Source of the DNA: Rhodocyclaceae bacterium
GTDB lineage: Bacteria; Pseudomonadota; Gammaproteobacteria; Burkholderiales; Rhodocyclaceae
Direction: 5' to 3'
Length of the DNA stretch: 64,000 bases
Assembly: GCA_026646875.1 (NCBI GenBank)
Contig: JAPKHL010000001.1
Location: forward strand, 1 to 64,000
Both the position numbers and the translations under genes were made by a program. Below the pieces are notes generated by a model, which saw only the letters and a program-made list of their open reading frames with translations, did no database searches and was not told where the DNA came from. Positions 17,250 through 27,072 of this stretch are shown piece after piece (position 1 is the first letter of the stretch; every line of letters starts with the position of its first letter).

Positions 17250-17936
17250 TCAGGCGCGCTTGGTGCGGACGATCTGGTAGGCCCGGCCGAGGTAGCTGAA
17301 CGGCGCGGTCAGGATGTGCACCAGGCGGGTGAACGGGAAGATCAGGAAGACCGTCAACCCGAAGAAGATGTGGGCACGGAAGATCGGATCGACGTTCTCC
17401 AGCAGCTCCGGCTGCGGGTTGAGCAGCAGGATGCTCTTGACCCAGTCGGCCAGGGCCATCATCACGGCCGGATCGCCCTTGTTGGCGTGACCGATCGAGA
17501 ACGGCAGCGTGGCCAGGCCGAGGAGCAGCGTGACCATCAGCCAGCTGATGACGAAGGCGTCATTCTTGCGGCCGGCGGCACGGATGCGCGGATTGAACAT
17601 GCGGCGCGACCACAGCATGACGCCGCCGATCAGGCACATGGTGCCAAACACCGCACCGGCGATGATGGCGATCCACTGGTGGGCCAGATCGTTGATGCCG
17701 AGGCCCAGCCACAGGCCATGCGGCAGCACGAGACCGGCGAAGTGGCCAAGGAAGATCGACAGGATGCCGATGTGGAAGAAGTTGCTGGCGAGCAGCATGC
17801 CGGACTTCGACAGGAGCTGCGACGAGTCGGTTTTCCACGTGTACTGCTGGTTGTCGTAGCGGATCCAGCTGCCGACGACGAACACCGTCAGGCAGATGTA
17901 CGGATACACCGCGAAGAAGAATTTCATTACGGACAT
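17250..17936 (-). CDS. narI: Respiratory nitrate reductase gamma subunit
   Basis: KFFFAVYPYICLTVFVVGSWIRYDNQQYTWKTDSSQLL and FPFTRLVHILTAPFSYLGRAYQIVR. Confidence 0.95.
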   Translation of the reverse strand: MSVMKFFFAVYPYICLTVFVVGSWIRYDNQQYTWKTDSSQLLSKSGMLLASNFFHIGILSIFLGHFAGLVLPHGLWLGLGINDLAHQWIAIIAGAVFGTMCLIGGVMLWSRRMFNPRIRAAGRKNDAFVISWLMVTLLLGLATLPFSIGHANKGDPAVMMALADWVKSILLLNPQPELLENVDPIFRAHIFFGLTVFLIFPFTRLVHILTAPFSYLGRAYQIVRTKRA

Positions 17937-17946
17937 GGGTTTCTCC

Positions 17947-18495
17947 TTAGGCCGCCAGCTTGGCGAGCGTGCCGTGATTTTCGATGACGCGGATCAGCGC
18001 GGCGTAGGGGCTCTGGAACTTCTCCAGGTTGGTCGCCAGCACGCGGAAGATCTTGGTCGCGTCGTTCAGGAAGATGCGGGCCTCGTCATGCTCGAGTTGC
18101 GAGACGAACTCGAGCATGAGCGGCAGGTAGTCCGGAATCTCGCTTTCCTCGTGCTGCAGTCCGAAGGACTTGTAGTACTCGGAAAGGTCGATCAGCGCCG
18201 GACCCCGGTTCTTGTCATCGCCGAACAGGTGGTGCGTCAGGTGCAGGCTGTGCTCGGCCACCATGTCGAAGGTGCGGACATAGTTGGCTTCGAGCTCGGT
18301 CTGGTCCTGCGTCAGCAGCCAGTCGATGAAACCGGCGATCTCCTCGCGCTCCGCGCGGGGAAACACGGCATCGCCGTCCACCACGTCGAGCATGCCGTGG
18401 ACGTCGCCGTGCTCCGCGATCAGCGCCCTGAGGTCGGACACGAGCTGCCCGCTCGGATAATCGAGCAGCTCGGCCAGCAATTTGAAGGTTTGCAT
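17947..18495 (-). CDS. narJ: Nitrate reductase molybdenum cofactor assembly chaperone
   Basis: MQTFKLLAELLDYP...LEANYVRTFDMVAEHSLHLTHHLFGDDKNRGPAL. Confidence 0.95.
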   Translation of the reverse strand: MQTFKLLAELLDYPSGQLVSDLRALIAEHGDVHGMLDVVDGDAVFPRAEREEIAGFIDWLLTQDQTELEANYVRTFDMVAEHSLHLTHHLFGDDKNRGPALIDLSEYYKSFGLQHEESEIPDYLPLMLEFVSQLEHDEARIFLNDATKIFRVLATNLEKFQSPYAALIRVIENHGTLAKLAA

Positions 18496-18509
18496 GGCCT
18501 GAGTCCTTG

Positions 18510-20081
18510 TCAGTAGTGCTCGCCGGAAGCGTCGTGCGTCGACTCGGCGAGCGGCGCCATCTGGCGCGACTCGACGGTGTCCTTGCGACGCTGCGGGAAC
18601 AGCGCGTTCGGCGAGATGCCGGTCGAGGCGTCGCTGCCGAAGGTGAAGCCGGCCTGGCCCTGGAAGCCGTAGTAGTCCTCCAGGCGCATTTCCTCCTTCG
18701 AGGTCGGGATCACGAAACGGTCCTCGTAGTTGGCGATGGCCAGGTAGCGGTACATCTCCTTGGCCATCTCCTCGCTCATGCCGACGGCGTTGAGCGGGCG
18801 CAGGTCGGCCTTGCCCTCGACGTGCACCGAGCGCTGGTAGGAGCGCATCGCGATCATGCGGTTGAGCGCGTCGACGATCGGCTGCTCCTTGCCGGCGGTG
18901 AGCAGGTTGGCGAGGTACTTGACCGGCAGGCGCATCGCCTCGGCCTTCGGAATCACGCCGTCGGACTCGGTCGGCAGGTTCTTCTGGTCGATCTGCGACT
19001 GCACCGGCGAGAGCGGCGGCACGTACCAGATCATCGGCAGCGTGCGGTACTCGGGGTGCAGCGGGAAGGCAATCTTCCACTGCACGGCCATCTTGTAGAT
19101 CGGCGATTTCTGCGCGGCGAGGATCCAGTCGGCGGAGATGCCATCCTTCTTGGCCTGCTCGATGACCTTCGGATCGAACGGATCGACGAACATGTCGAGA
19201 TGGGCCTGATAGAGGTCCTGCTCGTTGTCCGTGCTGGCGGCCTGCAGCACCTTGTCGGCGTCATACAGGATGATGCCGTTGTAACGGATGCGGCCGACGC
19301 AGGATTCGGAACAGACGGTGGGCATGCCGTTCTCGACGCGCGGGTAGCAGCCGATGCACTTCTCGGCCTTCGACGATTCCCAGTTGAAGAAGACCTTCTT
19401 GTACGGGCAGCCCGAAATGCACATGCGCCAGCCGCGGCAGCGGTCCTGGTCGGCCAGCACGATGCCGTCCTCCTCGCGCTTGTACAGCGCGCCGGACGGG
19501 CAGGAAGCGACGCAGGCCGGGTTCATGCAGTGGTTGCAGATACGCGGCAGGTACATGTGGAAGGTGTTCTCGAACTGCTTGAACATCTCCTTCTGCACGT
19601 TGGCGAAGTTCTGGTCGCGCGAACGCGAGGCGAATTCGCCGGCCAGATCGTCTTCCCAGTTCGGGCCCCACGTGACCTTGTCCATCTTCTCGCCGGTGAT
19701 CTGCGACACCGGACGGGCGGTCGGCGCGGCCTCGGAAAGCGGCGCGTTCTGCAGACGGGCGTAGTCGAAGGTGAAGGGCTCGTAGTAGTCGTCGATCTGC
19801 GGCAGGTTGGGGTTCGAGAAGATCTGGACGAGCTTCTTGAGACGACCGCCGGCCTTCAGCTCGAGCTTGCCGTTGAGCTTGGTCCAGCCGCCCTTCCACT
19901 TCTCCTGGTTTTCCCATTCCTTGGGATAACCGATGCCGGGCTTGGACTCGACGTTGTTGAACCAGACATACTCCACCCCCTTGCGGTTGGTCCAGACGTT
20001 CTTGCACGTCACGGAACAGGTGTGGCAGCCGATGCACTTGTCGAGGTTGAACACCATTGCGAATTGTGCGCGGATTTTCAT
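18510..20081 (-). CDS. narH: Respiratory nitrate reductase beta subunit
   Basis: MKIRAQFAMVFNLDKCIGCHTCSVTCKNVWTNRKGVEYVWFNNVESKPGIGYP; multiple 4Fe-4S Cys clusters. Confidence 0.97.
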   Translation of the reverse strand: MKIRAQFAMVFNLDKCIGCHTCSVTCKNVWTNRKGVEYVWFNNVESKPGIGYPKEWENQEKWKGGWTKLNGKLELKAGGRLKKLVQIFSNPNLPQIDDYYEPFTFDYARLQNAPLSEAAPTARPVSQITGEKMDKVTWGPNWEDDLAGEFASRSRDQNFANVQKEMFKQFENTFHMYLPRICNHCMNPACVASCPSGALYKREEDGIVLADQDRCRGWRMCISGCPYKKVFFNWESSKAEKCIGCYPRVENGMPTVCSESCVGRIRYNGIILYDADKVLQAASTDNEQDLYQAHLDMFVDPFDPKVIEQAKKDGISADWILAAQKSPIYKMAVQWKIAFPLHPEYRTLPMIWYVPPLSPVQSQIDQKNLPTESDGVIPKAEAMRLPVKYLANLLTAGKEQPIVDALNRMIAMRSYQRSVHVEGKADLRPLNAVGMSEEMAKEMYRYLAIANYEDRFVIPTSKEEMRLEDYYGFQGQAGFTFGSDASTGISPNALFPQRRKDTVESRQMAPLAESTHDASGEHY

Positions 20082-20111
20082 ATCAAATCTCCAGTTATTC
20101 CTTGACGACGC

Positions 20112-23100
20112 TCAGCGCTTGCCGATGCCCGGGGGGTTCTGGGCGGCTTCGCGCTCCGGCGTCAGCGGACGCTCCAGCCAGTCGATGTCCTTGTCCTCGA
20201 TCTTGTGCAGGACGACCACCTCGTCGCGGTTGCAGCCGACCGTGCCGTAATAGTTGAAGCTGTAGGCCAGTTGCGCGTAGCCGCCGACCATGTTGGTCGG
20301 CTTGACGACGGTGCGGGTCACCGAGTTCAGGATGCCGCCGCGCTTGCCGGTGGTGTTCGAGCCGGGCACGTTCACGTTCTTCTCCTGCGCGTGGTACATC
20401 AGCGCCATGCCGCGCGGCACACGCTGCGAGACCACGGCACGGGCCACGGTGGCGCCGTTGGAGTTGATCGCCTCGACCCAGTCGTTGTCCTTGATGCCGA
20501 CGCTGGCCGCCTCTTCTTCCGACAGCCAGATGTACGGGCCGCCGCGGAACAGGTTGAGCATGCGCAGGTTGTCCTGGTACGACGAGTGGATGCCCCACTT
20601 GGAGTGCGGCGTGATCCACGACAGCGTCAGGTGCGGCTTCTTCTTGACGCTGGCCGGCACGTTGTTGTGCGCCTTCATGTCGACCGGCGGCTTGAACACG
20701 CAGAAGCCCTCGCCGAAGTCGAGGAACCACTCGTGATCCTGATAGAAGTGAGCGCGACCGGTCAGCGTGCGGAACGGGATGTGCTCGTGGATGTTGGTGT
20801 AGCCGGCGGTGTAGGAGACGGTTTCCGACTCGATGCCCGACCAGGTCGGCGCGGTGATGATCTTGCGCGGCTGGGCGGTGATGTCGCGGAAGGTGATCTT
20901 GTCCTCATGGCGACCGGCGTACAGGTGGTGGTGGTCGATGCCGGTCTTCTTGGACAGCGCGGACCACGACTTGTGCGCCACTTCGCCGTTGGTTTCCGGC
21001 GCCATGCGCATCACCGAGTCGCAGACGTAGATGTCTTCCTCGAGCGACGGCATGCCCTTGGAAACGCCCTCTTCCTTCACCGTGTAGTTGAGCTTCTTCA
21101 GCTCCTCGTACTCCTGATCGGTGTTCCAGTCGATGCCCTTGACGTTGTTGCCGAGCTTGAGCATCAGCGGACCGAGCGCGATGTACTTGTTGTAGGTGCT
21201 GGCGAAATCGCGCTCGACGACCTTGAGCAGCGGCATCGTCTTGCCCGGGATCGGCTCGCACTCGCCCTTCTTCCAGTCCTTGACCTCGCCGAAGGGGGTC
21301 GCCAGCTCGAACGGCGAATCGTGGTGCATCGGCAGTGCGACGACGTCCTTGCGGGTGCCCAGGTGCTTGGCGGCCAGGCCGGAGAAGACCTTGGACAGGG
21401 TGCGGAAGATCTGCCAGTCGGACTTCGATTCCCAGCCCGGGGTGACGGCTTCGCCCAGCGGGTGGATGAAGGGGTGCATGTCGGTGGTGTTGAGGTCGTT
21501 CTTCTCGTACCACGTGGCGGTCGGCAGGATGATGTCCGAATAGGCGCCGGTCGAGTTCAGGCGGAAGTTGATGTCCACCATCAGGTCGAGCTTGCCGGTC
21601 GGACCTTCCTCGCGCCACTTCACTTCCTTGCAGTCGTTGCCGGCACCGCCCTCGGACATGACACCGTTCTGGGCGCCGAGGAGGTGCTTGAGGAAGTATT
21701 CGTGACCCTTGGACGAGGTGCCGATCAGGTTGGAGCGCCAGACGATCAGGTTGCGCGGCCAGTTGACGGGGTTGTCCGGATCGGCGAAAGCGACGTCGAG
21801 CTTGCCGCCCTTGAGCTGGTCGACGATGTACTTCGAAACGCCGGCCTCATCGGTGGCGCCGTTGCGCTCGGCTTCGGCGACGAGTTCCAGCGGGTTGCGG
21901 TCGAAGTGCGGTGCCGAGGGCAGCCAGCCCATGCGCGTCGCCTTGACGTTGTAGTCGGCGAGCGAGAGGCCCTTGCTGCGGTTCTTGCCGGCCGGCGAGA
22001 GCAGGTCGTCGGCCTTCACCGTCTCGTAGCGCCACTGGTCGGTGTGGAAGTACCAGTACGACGTCGAGTTCTGATGACGCGGCGGACGCTGCCAGTCGAG
22101 GGCGAAGGCGATCGGTGCCCAGCCGGCCTGCGGACGCAGCTTCTCCTGGCCCACGTAGTGCGCCCAGCCGCCGCCGGTCTGACCGACGCAGCCGCAGATG
22201 TGCAGCAGGTTCATGATCGCCCGGTACGACATGTCGTTGTGGTACCAGTGGTTGATCGCGGCGCCCATGATGACCATCGACTTGCCCTTGGTCTTCGAGG
22301 CGTTGTCGGCGAACTCGCGGCCGGTGCGCTCGAGGTCGGCGGCCTTGACGCCGGTGTAGCGGGCAGCCCAGGCCGGGGTATAGGGCACCGAGGCATCGTC
22401 GTACGAGGTGGCGACATTGTTGCCGCCGAGACCGCGGTCGATGCCGTACTGGGCGATCTGCAGGTCGAACACGGTGGCGACGTAGACTTCCTCACCGGAG
22501 GCGAGCGTCAGCTTGCGCACCGGCACGTTCTTGTAGAGCAGTTCCTTCTCGCCCGGCACGAAGTGCGGGAAGCCGACGGAAACGACGGCGTCCTGATGGC
22601 CGACGCAGCTCAGTTCGGCCTCGGTCTCGGCCTGGCCGGCACCGGCCTTCTCGAGCAGGTTCCACTTGCCGTCCTCGCCCCAGCGGAAGCCGATCGAGCC
22701 GTTCGGCGCGATGTAGCTGTTGCTCTTGCGATCGAAGACGATGGTCTTCCACTCGGGATTGTTGGTCTCGCCGAGCGCGCCGGCGAAGTCGGAGGCACGC
22801 AGGTTGCGGTCGGTGACGTAGTCATTGCCATGCTTGCGCAGCATGACCATCATCGGGAAGTCGGTGTACTTGCGGGCGTATTCGGCGAAGTACGGATCCT
22901 GCCGGTTGATGTAGAACTCTTTCAGGGCGACGTGGCCCATGGCCAGGAAGGCAGCCGCGTCGGTGCCCTGCTTGACCGGCATCCAGAGGTCGGCGAACTT
23001 GACGTACTCGGCATAGTCCGGCGCCATCGAGACGATCTTGGTGCCCTTGTAGCGCACTTCGGTGGCGAAGTGGGCGTCCGGGGTACGGGTCATCGGCAGG

Positions 23101-23867
23101 TTGGCGCCGGTGATGATCAGGTAGGTCGAGTTGTACCAGTCGGCGGCTTCCGGCACGTCGGTCTGCTCGCCCCAGGTCTGGGGGGACGCGGCCGGCAGGT
23201 CGCAGTACCAGTCGTAGAACGAACCGCAGGGGGCGCCGATCAGCGACAGGTAGCGCGCGCCGGCGGCGTAGGAAATCATCGACATGGCGGGGATCGGCGA
23301 GAAACCGAAGATGCGGTCCGGACCCCACTTCTTAATGGTGTAGACGTTGGCGGCGGCGACGATCTCGGTCACTTCCTCCCACGTCGTGCGCACGAAGCCG
23401 CCGAGGCCGCGCACGCGCACGTACTTCTCGCGCTTGGCGTTGTCGGACTGGATGGCTTCCCAGGCCTCGACCGGATCCTTGCCGGTCTTGCGTTCGGCAC
23501 GGTAGAGGTCGAGCAGGCGGCCGCGGATCATCGGGTGCTTGATGCGGTGCGGCGAATAGAGGTACCAGGAGAACGAGGCGCCACGCTGGCAGCCGCGCGG
23601 CTCGTGGTTGGGCAGATCGTCGCGCGTGCGCGGATAGTCGGTCTGCTGCATCTCGAACGAGACGAGACCGTTCTTCACAAAGATCTTCCAGGAACAGCCG
23701 CCGGTGCAGTTCACGCCGTGCGTGGACCGCACGACCTTGTCATGACGCCAGCGGTTGCGGTAGGCGTTTTCCCAGTTGCGGTCTTCGTTGGTGACGATCC
23801 CGTGGCCATCGGCAAAGGTGCTTTTGACCTTGTCGAAAAACCGCAGTCGGTCGAGTAAGTGGCTCAT
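20112..23867 (-). CDS. narG: Respiratory nitrate reductase alpha subunit
   Basis: MSHLLDRLRFFDKVKSTFADGHGIVTNEDRNWENAYRNRWRHDKVVRSTHGVNCTGGCSWKI; about 1250 aa. Confidence 0.97.
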   Translation of the reverse strand: MSHLLDRLRFFDKVKSTFADGHGIVTNEDRNWENAYRNRWRHDKVVRSTHGVNCTGGCSWKIFVKNGLVSFEMQQTDYPRTRDDLPNHEPRGCQRGASFSWYLYSPHRIKHPMIRGRLLDLYRAERKTGKDPVEAWEAIQSDNAKREKYVRVRGLGGFVRTTWEEVTEIVAAANVYTIKKWGPDRIFGFSPIPAMSMISYAAGARYLSLIGAPCGSFYDWYCDLPAASPQTWGEQTDVPEAADWYNSTYLIITGANLPMTRTPDAHFATEVRYKGTKIVSMAPDYAEYVKFADLWMPVKQGTDAAAFLAMGHVALKEFYINRQDPYFAEYARKYTDFPMMVMLRKHGNDYVTDRNLRASDFAGALGETNNPEWKTIVFDRKSNSYIAPNGSIGFRWGEDGKWNLLEKAGAGQAETEAELSCVGHQDAVVSVGFPHFVPGEKELLYKNVPVRKLTLASGEEVYVATVFDLQIAQYGIDRGLGGNNVATSYDDASVPYTPAWAARYTGVKAADLERTGREFADNASKTKGKSMVIMGAAINHWYHNDMSYRAIMNLLHICGCVGQTGGGWAHYVGQEKLRPQAGWAPIAFALDWQRPPRHQNSTSYWYFHTDQWRYETVKADDLLSPAGKNRSKGLSLADYNVKATRMGWLPSAPHFDRNPLELVAEAERNGATDEAGVSKYIVDQLKGGKLDVAFADPDNPVNWPRNLIVWRSNLIGTSSKGHEYFLKHLLGAQNGVMSEGGAGNDCKEVKWREEGPTGKLDLMVDINFRLNSTGAYSDIILPTATWYEKNDLNTTDMHPFIHPLGEAVTPGWESKSDWQIFRTLSKVFSGLAAKHLGTRKDVVALPMHHDSPFELATPFGEVKDWKKGECEPIPGKTMPLLKVVERDFASTYNKYIALGPLMLKLGNNVKGIDWNTDQEYEELKKLNYTVKEEGVSKGMPSLEEDIYVCDSVMRMAPETNGEVAHKSWSALSKKTGIDHHHLYAGRHEDKITFRDITAQPRKIITAPTWSGIESETVSYTAGYTNIHEHIPFRTLTGRAHFYQDHEWFLDFGEGFCVFKPPVDMKAHNNVPASVKKKPHLTLSWITPHSKWGIHSSYQDNLRMLNLFRGGPYIWLSEEEAASVGIKDNDWVEAINSNGATVARAVVSQRVPRGMALMYHAQEKNVNVPGSNTTGKRGGILNSVTRTVVKPTNMVGGYAQLAYSFNYYGTVGCNRDEVVVLHKIEDKDIDWLERPLTPEREAAQNPPGIGKR

Positions 23868-23885
23868 CTTTCGCTCCTTAAAACG

Positions 23886-23910
23886 GGCCCGGTTAAAGCC
23901 GGGCTCCAAT
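23886..23910 (-). terminator. Putative intercistronic terminator/attenuator hairpin upstream of narG
   Basis: Minus strand GCCCGGCTTTAACCGGGCCCGTTTTAAG: GC stem then a short T tract just before the narG SD. Confidence 0.4.
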
Positions 23911-23978
23911 TCGAAAAACAGATAGTTGCTTATTCCGTAACTGCTGTACTGATTCAGAACAACCGTGGTGGCAATTCC

Positions 23979-25631
23979 TCAGGGGTTCTTGATGTAGGCG
24001 TTCTTGCGCAGGTAGAACCACCAGTTGATGACCACGCATACCGCGTAGAACACGGCGAAGCCGTACATTGCGTTTTCCGGCGTGCCGGCCTTGATCTGTC
24101 CGCCGATGATCACCGGCGCGATGAACGAACCGTAGGCGGCGACGGCGGAGGTCCAGCCGAGCACCGGGCCGCGCTGGTTCTGGTCGAAGACGAAGCCGAC
24201 GGTGCGGAAGGTCGAGCCGTTGCCGATGCCGGAGGCGGCGAAGAGCAGCACGAACAGCCCCATGAACAGGAAGAAGTACTGTTCCGGCGTGGCCGAGTGG
24301 TAGGCCAGGAACATCACGTAGCCGGTGGCACCGGAAGCGACGACCAGGACGATGGAGATGATCTGCGTGACGATGGAGCCGCCGACCTTGTCGGAGATCC
24401 AGCCGCCGATCGGACGGATCAGGGCGCCGACGAAGGGGCCGATCCAGGCGTACATCAGCGCCGACGGTGCGTTCGGGTTCTTCGCATGGACCCAGGCGTT
24501 GGTCGCCGGATCGAGCACGTGCGTGTTGCCGAAGATGACGGTGATCGACAGCGGCAGCGCCATCGAGAAGCCGATGAAGGAGCCGAAGGTCACCACGTAG
24601 AGCGCGGTCATCGACCAGGTGTGCTTGTTGCCGAAGATGGCGAACTGCTTGTTGAGGTTCTCCTTCATCTCGCCGGTGGCGATGGCCTTCATGGCGAACA
24701 GCGTGCCGAAGCAGACCAGCGGCAGCACGATCCACATGCCGTTGCCCGAGAGCACGCCCGAGCCGCTCGGCAGGTAGAGGTAGAGGCCGATCGCCGAGAT
24801 CACCAGGGCCAGGCCGTAGAACAGGAGGATACGGCCGAAGGCGGCGCCGGTGGAGCCGATGCCGGGCGAGACGGCGCTGATGTTGTTGAGGCCGAACCAG
24901 CCGATCACGGCCAGCGGCGCCAGCAGGAAGAGCCAGACGAAACCGGCGTTCTGCACGAAGGACGGGGTGCCGGCGGGAATCTTGCCGATCAGCGTGGCGG
25001 AATCCTTGACCAGCGGAATCGGATCGCCGCCGAGGCCGCCGAGGATGGCCAGGGTCATCACCGCCGGGATCAGCAGCTGCGAGGTGGTGACGCCGAAGTT
25101 GCCGAGACCGGCGTTGAGGCCAAGGGCGGTGCCCTGCAGGCGCTTGGGGAAGAAGGTGCTGATGTTCGACATCGAGCAGGCGAAGTTGCCGCCGCCCATG
25201 CCGGAGAGCAGCGCCATCAGCTGGAAGACCCACAGCGGAGTGTTCTTGTCCTGCAGGGCGATGCCGGTGCCGATGGCCGGGATCATCAGCAGCGCGGTGG
25301 TCAGCCAGACGGTGTTGCGGCCGCCGCACATGCGGATGAAGAAGGAAGCCGGAATCCGGGTGGTGGCGCCGGAGAGGCCGGCAATGGCGGCAATCGAGAA
25401 CAGCTCGTCGGGCTTGAAGGGGAAGCCGGCGTTCGACATCTGCACGGTGATGATGCCCCACATCAGCCAGACCGCGAAGCCGCAGAGCAGGCTGGGGATC
25501 GAGATCCACAGGTTGCGGTTGGCGATCGACTTGCCCTGGCTCTCCCAGAAGGCGTTGTCCTCCGGACGCCAGTCGGTGAGGTCCGCGCTGCTCGTCGAGC
25601 GTGGCGCGTTGGCGGTTGTGGCATTGCTCAT
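23979..25631 (-). CDS. narK: NarK-family nitrate/nitrite transporter
   Basis: MFS; GGNFACSMSNISTFFPKRLQGTALGLNAGLGNFGV and GIGNGSTFRTVGFVF. Confidence 0.9.
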   Translation of the reverse strand: MSNATTANAPRSTSSADLTDWRPEDNAFWESQGKSIANRNLWISIPSLLCGFAVWLMWGIITVQMSNAGFPFKPDELFSIAAIAGLSGATTRIPASFFIRMCGGRNTVWLTTALLMIPAIGTGIALQDKNTPLWVFQLMALLSGMGGGNFACSMSNISTFFPKRLQGTALGLNAGLGNFGVTTSQLLIPAVMTLAILGGLGGDPIPLVKDSATLIGKIPAGTPSFVQNAGFVWLFLLAPLAVIGWFGLNNISAVSPGIGSTGAAFGRILLFYGLALVISAIGLYLYLPSGSGVLSGNGMWIVLPLVCFGTLFAMKAIATGEMKENLNKQFAIFGNKHTWSMTALYVVTFGSFIGFSMALPLSITVIFGNTHVLDPATNAWVHAKNPNAPSALMYAWIGPFVGALIRPIGGWISDKVGGSIVTQIISIVLVVASGATGYVMFLAYHSATPEQYFFLFMGLFVLLFAASGIGNGSTFRTVGFVFDQNQRGPVLGWTSAVAAYGSFIAPVIIGGQIKAGTPENAMYGFAVFYAVCVVINWWFYLRKNAYIKNP

Positions 25632-25677
25632 CAGGCTTACTCCCTCTTGTAAACGAATGTTTTGACGGCCCGCCCGC

Positions 25678-27057
25678 TCAGCAGGGCTGTTCGGCATCGC
25701 GCCGGTTGTAGAACCACCAGTTGATCGCGAAACCGCACAGGTAGAGCGCGGCGAAGAAATACAGGGCACCGTTCGGGCTGCCGGTGGCGGCGATCGAGCG
25801 ACCGAGCAGCAGCGGCACGAAGAAACCGAACAGAAGGACCGACACGGCGGCCGAGAAACCGAGCACGCCGGACGCTTCGCGCGGCGGGAAGATCATCACG
25901 ATCTGCTTGAACACCGAGGCGTTGCCGATGCCGGCGCCGACAAAGACGAGCAGCAGCAGGCCGATGAAGATGTTGAATTCGGTGGTCGACGACGGCGCGG
26001 TGAGAAAGGTCAGTCCGAAACAGGCGCAGATCAGGGTGACGAAGACGATCATCGAGACGTTGGAACCGCCCATGCGGTCGGCCAGCACGCCGCCGAGCGG
26101 ACGCGCCATGGCACCGACCAGGGGGCCGAGCCAGGCCACCGAGAGCGGATCGGGCGTGTCGGAAACCCGGCCGAAGACCTCGCCGATCAGGATCGGTGTC
26201 GCCCCGGCGAAGCCGGAGAAGGTGCCGAAGGTCAGGGTGTAGAGGATGGTGGTCATCCAGCAATGCTTGAGACGGACCACCTGCAGCTGCTCGATCAGGC
26301 GGCCGCGCGCCGGATGGTTCTTCATCACCGCGAGGATCAGCACGGCCACCAGCAGGGTGGGCAGCAGCCAGATGTAGGCGGCGTTCTGCGGCCACAGCAG
26401 GAGCGTCTCGCCGCCCTCGGGCAGGCGATAGGTCATGGCCGGACCGGCCTGGGCGCCGAACACGCCGGCACCGATCACCGCCGGGATCAGGAACTGCGCC
26501 ATCGACGTGCCGAGGTTGCCGAGACCGACGTTGATACCGAGAGCGGTGCCGCCCAGGCGGCGCGGAAACCACAGCGCGATGTTGGCGGACGACGAGGAGA
26601 TCTGGCCGCCGGCACAGAAACCCGCGACCCCGGCCCAGAACAGCAGCACCGGGAAGGGGGTCGCCGGATCCTGCACCACGTGCCCGATGCCGAAGATCGG
26701 CACCAGCAGCAGCACGGTGCTGAGGAAGCTGGTCCACATGCCGCCGAAGGTCAGCACCATGAAGCTGTGCGGGAAACGCGCGAGTGCACCGGTGCACAGC
26801 GCCATTGCCGGCAACCAGAAGCGCTGCTCGACGGTGAGATCGAAACCGAGGCCGGGCAGGCGGACCACCAGCGCCGACCACATGAACCAGACCGCGAAGG
26901 CCAGGTGCAGCGCCAGACAGGAGACCACCAGCGTGCGCCAGGCCAGGCCGCGATGCGCCCGCCAGAAGGCTTCGTCCTCCGGCCGCCAGACGGCGACGCT
27001 GAAGGCGTCGCCTCCGGCCTTGGGCAGATCGAACGGTTCGCCGCGGCGCATGAGCAT
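25678..27057 (-). CDS. NarK-family nitrate/nitrite transporter paralogue
   Basis: Shares WRPEDxAFW N-terminus, LGGTALGINVGLGNLGTSMAQFLIPAVIG and GIGNASVFKQIVMIFP with the adjacent narK. Confidence 0.85.
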   Translation of the reverse strand: MLMRRGEPFDLPKAGGDAFSVAVWRPEDEAFWRAHRGLAWRTLVVSCLALHLAFAVWFMWSALVVRLPGLGFDLTVEQRFWLPAMALCTGALARFPHSFMVLTFGGMWTSFLSTVLLLVPIFGIGHVVQDPATPFPVLLFWAGVAGFCAGGQISSSSANIALWFPRRLGGTALGINVGLGNLGTSMAQFLIPAVIGAGVFGAQAGPAMTYRLPEGGETLLLWPQNAAYIWLLPTLLVAVLILAVMKNHPARGRLIEQLQVVRLKHCWMTTILYTLTFGTFSGFAGATPILIGEVFGRVSDTPDPLSVAWLGPLVGAMARPLGGVLADRMGGSNVSMIVFVTLICACFGLTFLTAPSSTTEFNIFIGLLLLVFVGAGIGNASVFKQIVMIFPPREASGVLGFSAAVSVLLFGFFVPLLLGRSIAATGSPNGALYFFAALYLCGFAINWWFYNRRDAEQPC

Positions 27058-27072
27058 TGTCGTTTCGTACGC

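Noticed and set aside
17947-19080. Long narJ ORF extending into narH
   Set aside because: Upstream extension overlaps narH out of frame; the ATG at 18495 gives a normal NarJ.
20205-23858. 1217-aa plus-strand ORF opposite narG
   Set aside because: Antisense of a confidently identified narG in GC-rich DNA; V/G/R/D/H-rich composition with no recognisable domain.
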